From: Arthrobacter sp. H-02-3
GTDB lineage: Bacteria > Actinomycetota > Actinomycetes > Actinomycetales > Micrococcaceae
Reading direction: 5' to 3'
DNA length: 64,000 bases
Assembly (NCBI RefSeq): GCF_003097355.1
Contig: NZ_PYUI01000015.1
Coordinates: 1 to 64,000 of the forward strand
Made by a program: the position numbers and the translations under genes. Numbering within the stretch: position 1 is the stretch's first letter; every line of letters begins with the position of its first letter. The notes beneath the pieces are model-generated. The model saw nothing but the letters and a program-made list of their open reading frames with translations, searched no databases and was not told the origin of the DNA. This document shows positions 26,901 to 35,361 of the stretch, in pieces.

Positions 26901-27521
26901 GCCAGTGACCCGCCGCTCGATGTCCAGGCCGTGGTCCATGAGCTCGCAGAAGTAGTTCTCAGCGCCGAAGATGTCGCGGAACTCGGCCGCGGCCTCCACG
27001 GCTTCCCGGTACTGCCCCAGCCGGAGCCTCGTCTGGACTTCGCCGGACGGGCAGCCGGTGGTGGCGATCAGGCCTTCGGAGTATGTGTTCAGCAGTTCCC
27101 GGTCCAGCCGCGGCCATTTGCCGAAGACCGAGTCCAGGGAAGCGATCGAGGAGGCCCGGAAGAGGTTCCGCATGCCCACGTTGTTGTAGCTCAGCAGGGT
27201 CATGTGCGTGTACGAGCCGCCGCCGGAAATGTCGTCCTTGCGCTGGTGCTCCTCGCCCCACCGCACGCGGCTCTTGTCCGTGCGGGCGGTCCCGGGAGTC
27301 ACATACGCCTCGACGCCGATAATCGGCCTGATGCCCTTGTCCGTTGCCCGCTTCCAGAAGTCGAAGGCACCGAACAGGTAGCCGTGGTCCGTCGTGGCGA
27401 GGGCCGGCATGCCGAGCCGCTCGGTTTCGTCGAACAGTTCACCGAGCCGGGCGGCGCCGTCCAGCATCGAGTACTCGGTGTGGTTGTGGAGATGGACAAA
27501 CGAGTCGTTGCTGGAAGTCAC
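23964..27521 (-). CDS. dnaE: DNA polymerase III subunit alpha (replicative)
   Basis: 1185 aa, GTG 27521, the normal length of DnaE1. It is the catalytic polymerase of the replisome. The N-terminal PHP domain shows FVHLHNHTEYSMLDGAARLG and TTDHGYLFGAF. The polymerase catalytic Asp residues lie in SMPDFDVDFDDRRR (~417-430), and GPGRGSGAGSMVAYA is the preceding active-site block. Downstream are the fingers, a helix-hairpin-helix, and an OB domain (GAIVTIAGMITSL, MEVMFFGQVYG). It lies at the end of the minus-strand division/lipoprotein cluster, as in related genera, and is convergent with the anti-sigma gene. Confidence 0.97.
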   Translation of the reverse strand: MTSSNDSFVHLHNHTEYSMLDGAARLGELFDETERLGMPALATTDHGYLFGAFDFWKRATDKGIRPIIGVEAYVTPGTARTDKSRVRWGEEHQRKDDISGGGSYTHMTLLSYNNVGMRNLFRASSIASLDSVFGKWPRLDRELLNTYSEGLIATTGCPSGEVQTRLRLGQYREAVEAAAEFRDIFGAENYFCELMDHGLDIERRVTGDLLRLAKELNLPLVATNDLHYTHEHDAKAHEALLAIQSGSTLLEPTYDNGGSRFAFSGSGYYLKSPQEMRELFRDHPEACDNTLLIAERCEVSFNTGANYMPRFPCPEGEDETSWLVKEVDKGLQYRYPQGIPDKVRKQADYELEVITSMGFPGYFLVVADFINWAKNNGIRVGPGRGSGAGSMVAYAMRITDLDPLHHGLIFERFLNPDRVSMPDFDVDFDDRRRSEVIDYVTRKYGDERVAMIVTYGTIKTKQALKDSSRVLGYPFSMGEQLTKALPPAVMAKDIPLADIQNPEAKRYSEAGDFRQLISTDPEAAKVFETALGIEGLKRQWGVHAAGVIMSSDPIIDVIPIMRRFQDGQVITQFDYPTSEGLGLIKMDFLGLRNLTIISDALENIKMNRGIDLDLETLALDDTESYELLARGDTLGVFQLDGGPMRSLLKLMKPDNFEDISAVLALYRPGPMGANAHTDYALRKNKIQEVIPIHPELEEPLSEILGGTYGLIVYQEQVMAVAQKLAGYTLGQADILRRAMGKKKKSELDKQFAGFSQGMQDNGYSMAAVKTLWDILLPFSDYAFNKAHSAAYGVISYWTAYLKAHYAPEYMAALLTSVGDDKDKSAIYLNECRRMGITVLPPDVNESALNFTPVGNDIRFGMGAIRNVGVNAVEAMVAAREKEGAYTSFKDYLMKVPAVVCNKRTIESLIKAGAFDSLGHHRRALAMIHEEAIDSVITLKRNEAIGQFDLFAGFEDQEPEASLSTEIPDLPEWEKKDKLAFERDMLGLYVSDHPLQGLEGLLSQHADRSITSIIAEDGPQDGAIVTIAGMITSLSRRIAKASGNAYARAEIEDLAGSMEVMFFGQVYGPIASVLAEDLIVVVKGRLQRRDDGAVTLNCMELSVPDLSDSQNGPVVITMATHKATEAVVTELGDVLRTHRGNSEVRLHLQGDTRVEVMGLPVHLRVNPSPSLFGDLKVLLGPTCLDN

Positions 27522-27575
27522 CGCACCATTCTAGTGCCGTGCCGCGGCAGCGGCGTGCAGCCGCGACGGCGGGGC

Positions 27576-28565
27576 TCAGGCCTGCCCGGATTCCAGGACC
27601 TCGAGGGCATACTTCAGATCCTGCGGGTACTCGCTGGTCACGGTGACCCGCTCCCCCGTCCGCGGGTGATCGAAGGACAGTGACCGGGCGTGCAGCCATT
27701 GCCGGGTCAGCCCCAGGGTGGCGGCCAGCCGCGGGTCCGCGCCGTAGGTGAGGTCACCGGCGCAGGGGTGGCGCAGCGCGGAGAAGTGCACGCGGATCTG
27801 GTGGGTGCGGCCCGTTTCGAGGTGCACCTCCACGAGCGAGGCCTTCCCGAAGGCTTCCAGGACCTCGTAGTGGGTAACGGAGTCACGGCCGTCCTCGATC
27901 ACGGCGAACCGCCAGTCGTGGCCCGGGTGGCGGCCGATGGGGGCGTCAATGGTGCCCGCCAGCGGGTCCGGCAGGCCCTGGACGACGGCGTGGTACACCT
28001 TGTCCACGGTTCGTTCTTTGAAGGCCCGCTTAAGAACGGTGTACGCGTTTTCGGTCTTGGCCACCACCATGACGCCGGAGGTGCCGACGTCGAGCCGGTG
28101 GACGATCCCGGCGCGTTCGGGGGCGCCCGACGTCGAAATCCGGTAGCCGAGTCCGGCGAGGCCTCCCACCACCGTGGGACCTACCCAACCGGGCGAGGGG
28201 TGGGCTGCCACGCCGACCGGTTTGTCAATGACAACGAACTCGTCATCGTCCAGCAGGATCTTTAGGCCGTCCACTACTTCCTCCACGATTTCCAGGGGGT
28301 CCCGACGGTCCGGCACCACGACGTCGAGCACGGTGCCGGCGGTGAGCTTGAGGGACTTCCCGACCCTCTTGGCGTTGCTGCTGACATGGCCTTCCGCGAT
28401 GAGGACAGCAGCCTGGGAGCGGGAGATGTCCATCATTTTGGACAAGCCGGCGTCCACCCGGGCGCCTGCGAGGTCCTCCGGGACGGTGAATTGCCGGTGC
28501 CCTGCAGGTGCAGAACCGGACTCCCCGGCCGGGTCCTCGGGGTTAGACATCTCGGGGTCAGACAT
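27576..28565 (-). CDS. RluA/RluD-family rRNA pseudouridine synthase
   Basis: 329 aa from ATG 28565 (another ATG at 28550). An S4 RNA-binding domain spans ~28-90 ([23 protein letters not shown]). The catalytic domain has [18 protein letters not shown], in which the Asp of HRLDxxTSG is the nucleophile. [22 protein letters not shown] and [15 protein letters not shown] complete the family pattern. It probably converts uridines in 23S rRNA (RluD type), but the site is inferred. The start overlaps the lspA stop by 8 nt. Confidence 0.92.
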   Translation of the reverse strand: MSDPEMSNPEDPAGESGSAPAGHRQFTVPEDLAGARVDAGLSKMMDISRSQAAVLIAEGHVSSNAKRVGKSLKLTAGTVLDVVVPDRRDPLEIVEEVVDGLKILLDDDEFVVIDKPVGVAAHPSPGWVGPTVVGGLAGLGYRISTSGAPERAGIVHRLDVGTSGVMVVAKTENAYTVLKRAFKERTVDKVYHAVVQGLPDPLAGTIDAPIGRHPGHDWRFAVIEDGRDSVTHYEVLEAFGKASLVEVHLETGRTHQIRVHFSALRHPCAGDLTYGADPRLAATLGLTRQWLHARSLSFDHPRTGERVTVTSEYPQDLKYALEVLESGQA

Positions 28566-29136
28566 CCTTGGCCACCGCTTCCTTCGTGTGGCGCGAACCG
28601 TCCAGCGAGATCCCGCGCAGCGTGAGCAGGCAGATGATCACGACGGCGGAAACGACGGCGGAGTCGGCGATGTTGAAGATCGCGAAGTTCGGCAGCTGGA
28701 TGAAGTCCACCACATGGCCCATCGCGAAAGACGGCTCGCGGAAAAGCCGGTCCGTCAGGTTGCCGAGTGCACCGCCGAGCAGCAGCCCGAGCGCCAGCGC
28801 CCACCACAGCGAGCCAAGCTTACGAAGCTGCATCAGGATCGCGACGGACACCGCCGCCATGATGATCGTGAACACCCAGGTGACGTTTTCGCCGATCGAG
28901 AACGCCGCCCCGGAGTTGCGGATGTAGAACCAGTGCAGCAGCGGCGGAAACACGGGGATCCGCTCGCCCTCGGTCATGGTGGTGGTGACCCAGAGCTTGG
29001 TCAGCTGGTCAAACACGTACGCGAACACCGCGAAGGAAGCGAACAGGACAAACAGCTTCGCCCGGCGCCGCCGGGTAGGCACGGGCTGTATGGCCGCGGC
29101 AGGCTGTGTGGCGTCTGGTGATGGTGCGTCAGTCAT
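28558..29136 (-). CDS. lspA: Signal peptidase II (prolipoprotein signal peptidase)
   Basis: 192 aa from ATG 29136; a longer frame begins at 29187 but lacks conservation. It cleaves signal peptides from lipoproteins after lipidation of the Cys. Four TM helices are visible, starting with [20 protein letters not shown] (~27-46). Catalytic Asp residues are in [11 protein letters not shown] and FNIADSAVV, and NSGAAFSIG is the third conserved block. The N-terminal 26 residues are unconserved and Pro/Ala-rich. One likely substrate, a lipoprotein, is encoded at 52205. Confidence 0.95.
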   Translation of the reverse strand: MTDAPSPDATQPAAAIQPVPTRRRRAKLFVLFASFAVFAYVFDQLTKLWVTTTMTEGERIPVFPPLLHWFYIRNSGAAFSIGENVTWVFTIIMAAVSVAILMQLRKLGSLWWALALGLLLGGALGNLTDRLFREPSFAMGHVVDFIQLPNFAIFNIADSAVVSAVVIICLLTLRGISLDGSRHTKEAVAKDV

Positions 29137-29211
29137 AGGGCTTTCGTTCGGGAGCCAGTACGGAGACCGGGGTGTGGTGCCCGGCACGCCGGCACCGGAA
29201 CCGGTGGCGGC

Positions 29212-29252
29212 ACCGTGCGGGAATGAACCGTGCAGGAATGAAACAGTGCGGG
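29212..29252. repeat. Imperfect tandem repeat, 3 x ~15 bp, between divIVA and lspA
   Basis: ACCGTGCGGGAATGA (29212), ACCGTGCAGGAATGA (29227) and a degenerate third copy ACAGTGCGGG (29243). It lies in the 180-bp gap between divIVA and lspA, just downstream of the divIVA terminator in transcription terms. A DksA/TraR-type gene often found at this position in other actinobacteria is not present. Confidence 0.6.
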
Positions 29253-29297
29253 AAAAAGGAAAAGCCGGCGGCCGAGGAGTCCCCAGCCACCGACTTT
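29251..29297 (-). terminator. Intrinsic terminator of divIVA
   Basis: On the minus strand, AAGTCGGTGGCTGGGGA pairs with TCCTCGGCCGCCGGCTT (G-U pairs included, about 15 bp) and is followed by TTTTCCTTTTT. It lies about 20 bp beyond the divIVA stop. It should limit read-through into lspA. Confidence 0.8.
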
Positions 29298-29318
29298 CAG
29301 AATACTTGGTTTTTTGCC

Positions 29319-30023
29319 TTAGCTGGCTTCGCCGACCTCAGCGGCGGCAACGGAGCCGCGGGCATCGAGGTCACGCAGCTGGCCTTCGATGTAGGCCTTC
29401 AGGCGTGAGCGGTAGTCACGCTCGAAGCCGCGCAGCTGCTCGACCTTGCGTTCCAGCACGGAGCGCTGCTGCTCGAGGGCACCAAGGATCTTGCGGGACT
29501 TTTCCTGAGCATCGTTGACGAGGCTGCTGGCCTCGATCTGTGCTTCAGCGATGATCTTGTCCCGCTGCTGCTCGCCGTCGGCGATGTGCTTGTCGTGCAT
29601 CTGCTGTGCCATGGCGAGCAGGCCGGCGGCTGACTCGGAAGCCGGGGTGACCGCGGTGCGGGCCGGTTCGACTGCCTGGGCTGCCTGGGCGGCCTTGGCG
29701 GCCTGCTCGGCTTCCTTCTTCTTGGCGGCTTCAGCGGCCGCCTTTGCCTTGGCCTCAGCCTCAGCCTTGGCGGCGTCTTCCTTTTCGGCCTTGACGGGCG
29801 CCGGGACCTTTTCCACCACGGGGGCGGCGGCTGCGGAGCTGGCAGGCGTGCCGGCGCCGAGTTCGGCGAGCTTCTTGCGGAGCTCGTCGTTCTCCTGGTT
29901 CAGGCGCCGGAGTTCGACGACGATCTCGTCCAGGAAGTCATCTACCTCGTCCTGGTCGTAGCCTTCGCGGAACTTGGTCGGCTGAAAGCGCTTGTTGACA
30001 ACGTCTTCTGGCGTCAAAGCCAT
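29319..30023 (-). CDS. wag31: DivIVA/Wag31-type polar growth protein
   Basis: 234 aa. It binds curved membrane at cell poles and septa and directs wall synthesis in actinobacteria. The N-terminal DivIVA domain has MALTPEDVVNKRFQPTKF and EGYDQDEVDDFLDEIV. A long Ala/Lys/Glu-rich linker (~75-115) follows, then a C-terminal coiled coil (~135-225, with AQIEASSLVNDAQEKSRKIL). Wag31 homologues are phosphorylated by PASTA kinases; a kinase of that type is encoded at 56311. It has its own terminator. Confidence 0.94.
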   Translation of the reverse strand: MALTPEDVVNKRFQPTKFREGYDQDEVDDFLDEIVVELRRLNQENDELRKKLAELGAGTPASSAAAAPVVEKVPAPVKAEKEDAAKAEAEAKAKAAAEAAKKKEAEQAAKAAQAAQAVEPARTAVTPASESAAGLLAMAQQMHDKHIADGEQQRDKIIAEAQIEASSLVNDAQEKSRKILGALEQQRSVLERKVEQLRGFERDYRSRLKAYIEGQLRDLDARGSVAAAEVGEAS

Positions 30024-30210
30024 CTGGTCACCTCGTTGGTCTAGTTAGTCAGTAGGCCTTCCGGCCGTCAAAACTACGGTACCTAAATATGGTCTGGTTC
30101 CTCTAATTCAACACCGCAGTGTCAAACCGGAGTTTCTAGCAGTTCGGGCCTTGGCCCGGGTCAGTCGCCTGCGTGGCCGCGGCGGCTGCTTATGCCGCGG
30201 TCGGCCGGGC

Positions 30211-30498
30211 CTACACCAGGCTCTTCACGATCCCCATCGCCAGGCTCACGACAACGAACAGCAGCAGGAACCCGATGTCGAGCGAAACACCGCCCAGCCG
30301 GAGCGGCGGGATGAGCCGGCGAAGGAGCCCGAGGGGCTTGTCCGTGACCGAATACACGGCATGGGCAGCAACGAGCGCCACACCGCGCGGCCGCCAGTTC
30401 CGGGCAAACATCTGTACCCAGTCGTAAACCAGGCGGATGATCAGGGCCACGAAGAAAAGCAACAGTGCGATATAGACGAGCCCGAAAACAATTCCCAT
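30211..30498 (-). CDS. YggT family membrane protein
   Basis: 95 aa. Two hydrophobic segments lie at about 3-25 (GIVFGLVYIALLLFFVALII) and 70-93 (LDIGFLLLFVVVSLAMGIVK). Between them is the conserved DKPLGLLRRLIPPLRLGGV. YggT proteins lie in the sepF-divIVA region in most actinobacteria and Firmicutes and are linked to division or osmotic balance. The precise role is unknown. Confidence 0.92.
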   Translation of the reverse strand: MGIVFGLVYIALLLFFVALIIRLVYDWVQMFARNWRPRGVALVAAHAVYSVTDKPLGLLRRLIPPLRLGGVSLDIGFLLLFVVVSLAMGIVKSLV

Positions 30499-30574
30499 GA
30501 GCTAACTCATATCTCCATGTTCATTCCGGATACCGCAGTGTCCTAAGGAAAGTACCGCTTCTATTTCAACACGA

Positions 30575-30630
30575 ATAATTCCGCACGGATGCCAGGCGGG
30601 TGTCCCCGCCTGGCATCCGTGCGGAATTAT
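30575..30630 (-). terminator. Perfect 26-bp hairpin after sepF
   Basis: The left arm (30575-30600, ATAATTCCGCACGGATGCCA onward) and right arm (30605-30630) pair perfectly over 26 bp with a TGTC loop. It starts 5 bp beyond the sepF stop and lies before yggT. Read on the minus strand it ends AATTATTCG, so the T-run is weak. The perfect pairing suggests a terminator or a mobile intergenic repeat. Confidence 0.7.
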
Positions 30631-30635
30631 CGTCT

Positions 30636-31166
30636 CTAGCTTTGGTTGAAGAAACTGGCCTGCGTCTCGCTGACCTTCTTGTCATCGCCAATGACTTCGA
30701 TGTACGACGGCGAGAGCAGGAAGACCTTGTTCGTCACCCGTTCGATGCTGCCGCGCAGACCGAAAACAAGGCCGGCGGAGAAGTCCACGAGGCGCTTGGC
30801 ATCGGCCTCGCCCATGTCGGTGACGTTCATGATGACGGGGATGCCGTCGCGGAAGCTTTCGCCGATGAGCTTGGCGTCGTTGTAAGACCGCGGATGGATC
30901 GTGGTGATCTGCCGGAGGCCGGTGGTCTCTTCGCGGCTCGATGCCGCACGCTTGATGGGTGTCACAGGTGCGCGATATTCCTCTTCAGCGGCGTAAGGCT
31001 CTTCCCGGGGGACCTCGCGGACGGGCGCGGGCGCACGTCGTTCCTCGCGGTCCTGCTCCATGGATTCGTCCTCATCCTTGTGCGGTGTGGGGTGCTCAGA
31101 CTCGTAGTGTTCGTCGCCGTCGGCGAGCCCAAGATAGATCATTGTCTTGCGCAGAGCGCCAGCCAT
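30636..31166 (-). CDS. sepF: Cell division protein SepF
   Basis: 176 aa. It anchors FtsZ to the membrane, replacing FtsA, which is absent from actinobacteria. The N-terminal amphipathic stretch ([15 protein letters not shown]) is the membrane-binding helix. A disordered acidic linker follows (~20-85). The C-terminal SepF domain is seen in [41 protein letters not shown] and [22 protein letters not shown]. It belongs to the ftsZ-pgeF-yggS-sepF set. Confidence 0.95.
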   Translation of the reverse strand: MAGALRKTMIYLGLADGDEHYESEHPTPHKDEDESMEQDREERRAPAPVREVPREEPYAAEEEYRAPVTPIKRAASSREETTGLRQITTIHPRSYNDAKLIGESFRDGIPVIMNVTDMGEADAKRLVDFSAGLVFGLRGSIERVTNKVFLLSPSYIEVIGDDKKVSETQASFFNQS

Positions 31167-31253
31167 GCTCGACTCCTAATCTTGTCCGTAAGCGGGCCGC
31201 TTAATGACTAGACAGCCTTGGAATCCCCGCCGATACCTTCCAATACGTCGAAC

Positions 31254-32066
31254 TTACCGCAGGCCCGGACGCGGACCGAGAATATCGGAGCCAATGCGCA
31301 GGTGTGTCGCCCCGAACCGGATCGCCTGCTCGAGGTCCTGGCTCATGCCGGCGGAAATTCCCGCGGCCTCCGGAAATTGTTCTCTCAGCCGCCCGGAAAT
31401 GCCGGCCAGTTTCTCGAAGGCGGCGGCCGGGTCCGCACCGAGCGGGGCCACGGCCATGACGCCCGCGAGCCGGAGTCCAGCGGCTCCGGCCAGTTGTTCG
31501 GCCAGTGCGGGAACGTCGTCGGGGGCTGCGCCGCCGCGGTGCACGCCGGCGTCGTCCTCAAGACTGACTTGGATGAAGCAATCCAGGGGCGGCCGCCCTG
31601 TGCGATCGCTTTCGACCGCCATCGCTTTGGCCAGGGCCGTGGCGAGGCCGGCCCGGTCCACGGAGTGCACGGCCCCGGCGTATCTCACCACGGACTTGGC
31701 CTTGTTGCTTTGGAGCTGGCCGATGAAGTGCCAGTTCAGGCTGAGGTCTTCCAGTTGCGCTGCCTTTCCGGCGGCTTCCTGGTCCCGGTTTTCCCCGACG
31801 TCTGTGACCCCCAGCGACGCCAGCCGCCGGACGTCCTGCGCCGGGTGGAACTTGGTGACGACAATCAGACGGGGCGGCGTCGACTGGCGGCCCGCGGCCG
31901 CAACGGCGGCGTCGATCCTGCGGCGGACGGCAGAGAGGTTTGCCTCAAGCTGAAACAGTCGGGGACCTTCCAGCGCGTCCTCACGGTTCTCCCCCGGCCG
32001 CTCCCCCGATATTTCCCCCGGAGGACCAGCCAGCCCTGTGGGACGGCCCTCAACCGGCTCAGTCAT
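31254..32066 (-). CDS. YggS-family pyridoxal phosphate-binding protein
   Basis: 270 aa from ATG 32066. The fold-III PLP barrel is seen in RLIVVTKFHP (the Lys binds PLP), LGVTDVGENRDQEA, LNWHFIGQLQSNKAKSVV and IRFGATHLRIGSDILG. The first ~40 residues are an unconserved Pro/Gly-rich extension. The family (PLPBP/YggS) keeps PLP and amino-acid pools in balance and has no known catalytic reaction. The frame overlaps the end of pgeF by 8 nt, so the two are probably coupled. Confidence 0.92.
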   Translation of the reverse strand: MTEPVEGRPTGLAGPPGEISGERPGENREDALEGPRLFQLEANLSAVRRRIDAAVAAAGRQSTPPRLIVVTKFHPAQDVRRLASLGVTDVGENRDQEAAGKAAQLEDLSLNWHFIGQLQSNKAKSVVRYAGAVHSVDRAGLATALAKAMAVESDRTGRPPLDCFIQVSLEDDAGVHRGGAAPDDVPALAEQLAGAAGLRLAGVMAVAPLGADPAAAFEKLAGISGRLREQFPEAAGISAGMSQDLEQAIRFGATHLRIGSDILGPRPGLR

Positions 32067-32844
32067 GGCCCTGTGCTCTCTTTCCGTGTGTCGTGTCCGT
32101 CCACACCAGCCCGGCGAAGCGGCCGGTGCGGGGGTCTCGGCGGTAGGAAAACAGGTTCTCGTCCTCGAGGGTGCAGCCCCCGGAGTATTCCACCGCGACA
32201 TCCGCCGCCTCCAGCTGGCTCCGGACGCCTGCCGGCAGGTCCAAGCCCGGCGTTCCGGTGGAGGTGGTGCACCACGTGGCGGGGACGGCCGCGGCAACGT
32301 CGGAGCGCAGACCGTCGGGGACCTCGTAGCAGCGGCCGCACACGGACGGGCCGATCCAGGCGCTGATACTGTCCGCGCCGAGCTCACGCAGGCGTGCGAC
32401 GGCGGCCGGCACCACTCCGGCGGCCACACCGGGGCGCCCGGCGTGGACTACCCCGAGGACGGGGGCGCCGGCCGGACCGTCGCCGACCAGTACCACCGGC
32501 ACGCAGTCCGCCACCATGACCGCCAGCGGCTCGGTCAGGGAGACCATCGCGTCGGCGGTGGGGGCGGCCGGTTTGTCCGCCGCGGTGTCCGATTTGCTGT
32601 CCGCTGCCGCGGGGCGGGCATCGCCCGTCGCGGTGCCGCCGCTGATGGTGGCGACGTCAGCGCCGTGGACCTGGTTCATGTACCGGAAGACGCGCCCGCC
32701 GAGTCCCGCGGCCGCTTCGAGCTCCTTGCGCCGGCGGCGGACCGCGCGGGGGTCGTCACCAACGTGAAGTGCCAGGTTCCCGGCTCGGGCGTCGGTGAAG
32801 GCCACCCAGACGCCGGGCCGGACTTCAGCCTGCCAGGAAAACAA
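32059..32844 (-). CDS. pgeF: Laccase-domain protein (YfiH/PgeF type)
   Basis: 261 aa. The start codon is TTG 32844, because an in-frame TGA lies directly upstream. The domain carries YMNQVHGADVATI, MVADCVPVVLVG, VVHAGRPGVAAGV (the usual HAGWRG is HAGRPG here) and SVCGRCYEVP, the Cys and His residues of which bind metal. Bacterial members were reported as purine nucleoside-modifying or polyphenol-oxidising enzymes, and in E. coli YfiH (PgeF) was linked to peptidoglycan precursor fidelity. It is the first gene after ftsZ. Confidence 0.87.
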   Translation of the reverse strand: MFSWQAEVRPGVWVAFTDARAGNLALHVGDDPRAVRRRRKELEAAAGLGGRVFRYMNQVHGADVATISGGTATGDARPAAADSKSDTAADKPAAPTADAMVSLTEPLAVMVADCVPVVLVGDGPAGAPVLGVVHAGRPGVAAGVVPAAVARLRELGADSISAWIGPSVCGRCYEVPDGLRSDVAAAVPATWCTTSTGTPGLDLPAGVRSQLEAADVAVEYSGGCTLEDENLFSYRRDPRTGRFAGLVWTDTTHGKRAQGHD

Positions 32845-32907
32845 TCACACCACCGCCGTCAACATGTCAGGAATTCTTGCGTTCATACGTTCCACCGTAA
32901 CCCGGCG

Positions 32908-32948
32908 AAAAGCAGCATGGCACCGCCGGACGGCAGTGCCATGCTGAA
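32908..32948 (-). terminator. Intrinsic terminator of ftsZ
   Basis: CAGCATGGCAC (32913-32923) pairs with GTGCCATGCTG (32936-32946); the inner GCCG-GA-CGGC extends the stem. Read on the minus strand it is followed by CTTTTCG. It lies about 13 bp after the ftsZ stop and separates ftsZ from pgeF. Confidence 0.75.
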
Positions 32949-32958
32949 GCCGAACGAC

Positions 32959-34176
32959 TTACTTGAGGAAGTCGGGGACATCCAGGTCATCGGAGTGGCG
33001 GCCGGACAGGTCCGGCTCCACGACGGCCGGGAGGTCGACGTCGAAGCCTGAATCGGCCGGTACCGCGGAGGGACGCTGCTGGCCCCAGCCGCCGTAGCCG
33101 GAAGCGCCCACAGTGGCGTGCAGCGGCTGGACCTGGGCGGAGGCGGGTGCCTGCGCCGGAGCCGGGGCCGCGGACGTGGGTCGCTGCGGCGCGGCCGGCA
33201 GGGACTGGTCCATGGACGGCGAGGTGGCCTTGACGTCGTCGAAGCCGGCGGCGATGACGGTGACGCGTGCCTCGTCGCCGAGGGCGTCATCGATCACGGC
33301 GCCGAAGATGATGTTGGCCTCGGGGTGGGCGACTTCCTGGACCAGACGTGCTGCTTCGTTGATTTCGAAGAGGCCGAGGTCCGAGCCGCCCTGGATGGAC
33401 AGCAGGACGCCGTGCGCACCGTCGATCGATGCTTCGAGCAGCGGGGAGGCGATAGCGAGCTCCGCGGCCTTGACGGCCCGGTCTTCGCCGCGGGCCGAAC
33501 CGATGCCCATGAGCGCGGAACCGGCGCCCTGCATGACGGACTTAACGTCCGCGAAGTCGAGGTTGATCAGGCCCGGGGTGGTGATGAGGTCGGTGATGCC
33601 CTGGACACCGGAGAGCAGGACCTGGTCGGCGGAGCGGAACGCGTCCAGGACGGAGACGTTGCGGTCGCTGATGGAGAGCAGACGGTCGTTCGGGATCACG
33701 ATCAGGGTGTCGACTTCGTCGCGCAGGGCGTCGATCCCGGCTTCGGCGGAGCCGGCCCGGCGGCGGCCTTCGAACGTGAAGGGACGCGTCACGACGCCGA
33801 TGGTCAGGGCGCCCAGGGAACGGGCAATCCGGGCTACGACGGGCGCGCCGCCGGTGCCGGTGCCGCCGCCCTCGCCGGCGGTGACGAAGACCATGTCTGC
33901 GCCCCGGATGACCTCTTCGATTTCATCGGCGTGGTCCTCCGCGGCCTGCCGGCCCACCTCAGGGTTCGCGCCAGCACCGAGTCCACGGGTCAGTTCACGC
34001 CCGACGTCGAGTTTGACGTCGGCATCGCTCATCAACAATGCCTGGGCATCGGTGTTGATGGCGATGAATTCGACGCCGCGAAGACCGACCTCGATCATGC
34101 GGTTGACTGCGTTCACGCCACCGCCGCCGATGCCGACGACCTTGATGACGGCCAAGTAATTCTGCGGAGCTGCCAC
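32959..34176 (-). CDS. ftsZ: Cell division GTPase FtsZ
   Basis: 405 aa, GTG 34176. It forms the Z ring at midcell. The nucleotide-binding motif [13 protein letters not shown] (~100-112) is the tubulin signature. [14 protein letters not shown] is at the N-terminus, and the T7 catalytic loop is in [13 protein letters not shown]. The GTPase core ends near 315. A Pro/Ala-rich linker leads to the conserved C-terminal peptide [10 protein letters not shown], which binds SepF. It has a 223-bp upstream gap, so it is probably also transcribed from its own promoter. Confidence 0.98.
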   Translation of the reverse strand: MAAPQNYLAVIKVVGIGGGGVNAVNRMIEVGLRGVEFIAINTDAQALLMSDADVKLDVGRELTRGLGAGANPEVGRQAAEDHADEIEEVIRGADMVFVTAGEGGGTGTGGAPVVARIARSLGALTIGVVTRPFTFEGRRRAGSAEAGIDALRDEVDTLIVIPNDRLLSISDRNVSVLDAFRSADQVLLSGVQGITDLITTPGLINLDFADVKSVMQGAGSALMGIGSARGEDRAVKAAELAIASPLLEASIDGAHGVLLSIQGGSDLGLFEINEAARLVQEVAHPEANIIFGAVIDDALGDEARVTVIAAGFDDVKATSPSMDQSLPAAPQRPTSAAPAPAQAPASAQVQPLHATVGASGYGGWGQQRPSAVPADSGFDVDLPAVVEPDLSGRHSDDLDVPDFLK

Positions 34177-34242
34177 GTTACGTGTCCCTTGTTCGTGTAC
34201 TAATGCGAAAACTGATCGAGCGGTGCTTGAAGCTTTGAACCT

Positions 34243-34263
34243 TAACCTTCGAGTTGAAGGTTA
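34243..34263. promoter_or_regulatory. 8-bp inverted repeat upstream of ftsZ
   Basis: TAACCTTC (34243-34250), spacer GAGTT, GAAGGTTA (34256-34263), in the AT-richer 223-bp gap between ftsZ and ftsQ. A TTGACA hexamer occurs on the minus strand at 34275-34270. I saw no convincing -10 at the right distance. It may be a regulatory site for ftsZ. Confidence 0.35.
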
Positions 34264-34398
34264 TAGTTATGTCAAGTAACTCATGTCTGTGACGGTATTT
34301 CCTATGCCGGGGACATTCAATAACCGGGGCCGCGTGTCGCGGTAATACCGGGCAAATAGCCCCTGTATGTAGTCCTGCCGGGTGGAAGCGATGGCTGG

Positions 34399-35361
34399 CT
34401 ATCGCGTGACGGGGTGCCGGGGGACGCTGACATCGTAGACCTTCACGGGGTTCGCCGGGTCTGCCGGGACCTTCAGGAGGGCTGCAAGGACCCGTGCCTT
34501 CAGCTCCTTCTCCCCCGCGTTGCCCCAGACAATCGTCTGCCCGTCGACGAGTCTGAGCTCGACCGCGTCGGCGGAGGGGGCGGAGGCGTTGGAGAGCCGT
34601 GCGAGCACATCCGCCGGCAGCGCTCCCAGGACCGCGGTGATGGCCTGGAACAGGTCCTTGGGCAGGGTGCCGCTGCCGCCGTCGATCACCGGGAGCGAAA
34701 CCGAGGTGGGATCTTTGGTGGTGCTGAGTTGGACGCCGTCCACGTCCACGAGCTGGAAGGTGTCGCCCTGCTTGACCAGGGCCACCGGAATGCGCTCGGT
34801 GACGTGCACCTGCAGGGTGGAGGGCGGCAAGGCCTTCACGCTGACGTCCTTGATCTGGACCAGCGGCTTCAGGAGTGCGACGACGTCGTCCTCGCTGATC
34901 TGCGGCAGTGGCTTGCCCTGGAGCGGCGCCAGGGCGGTCTGGACCTGATCCGCGCCCAACAGCCTGGTGCCCTCGACGGTGACCGTCCGCAGGGCAAGCA
35001 CGGGCGAATAGATGGCGGCCGCGACGATCCCGGCGATGAGCACGGCGATGATGCCAATGGTGCTGAGCAGGATGCGTTTGCGCCGTTTGCCCTTGGGTTC
35101 CGGGAAGGACAGCACCTTGCCTGCGCCGATGCCCGGCATGCCCTGCGGGCTCTGGGGGGACTGTGGGTTCTGAGGATTCCGAGAATTCTGGGGGGTCTGC
35201 GGCTTCGGCGCGTATCCGCCCGCCGTGTCGCCGGCGCTCTTGGACGCCGAAATGACGTCCGTGCCGGCCCCGCCGGACGGCGGCCGGGAACCGGGTCCGG
35301 AGGCATTCGGCCCGGAGGCATTGGTCCCGCCCCGGTAGGTGGGGCGCCGCGTGCTAGCCAC
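34399..35361 (-). CDS. ftsQ: Cell division protein FtsQ (DivIB)
   Basis: 320 aa, GTG 35361. The N-terminal ~100 residues are disordered and contain a Gln/Asn/Pro repeat region (PQNSRNPQNPQSPQSPQG). A single TM helix lies at ~107-130 (ILLSTIGIIAVLIAGIVAAA). The POTRA domain follows (LALRTVTVEGTRLLGADQVQ), then the FtsQ beta domain. It bridges cytosolic and septal-wall synthesis proteins. Its start overlaps the murC stop by 8 nt. Confidence 0.92.
   Translation of the reverse strand: MASTRRPTYRGGTNASGPNASGPGSRPPSGGAGTDVISASKSAGDTAGGYAPKPQTPQNSRNPQNPQSPQSPQGMPGIGAGKVLSFPEPKGKRRKRILLSTIGIIAVLIAGIVAAAIYSPVLALRTVTVEGTRLLGADQVQTALAPLQGKPLPQISEDDVVALLKPLVQIKDVSVKALPPSTLQVHVTERIPVALVKQGDTFQLVDVDGVQLSTTKDPTSVSLPVIDGGSGTLPKDLFQAITAVLGALPADVLARLSNASAPSADAVELRLVDGQTIVWGNAGEKELKARVLAALLKVPADPANPVKVYDVSVPRHPVTR

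Noticed and set aside
25110..27683. Plus-strand open frame opposite dnaE (about 850 codons)
   Set aside because: It mirrors dnaE codon positions, has low complexity and no start signal. dnaE is certain on the other strand.
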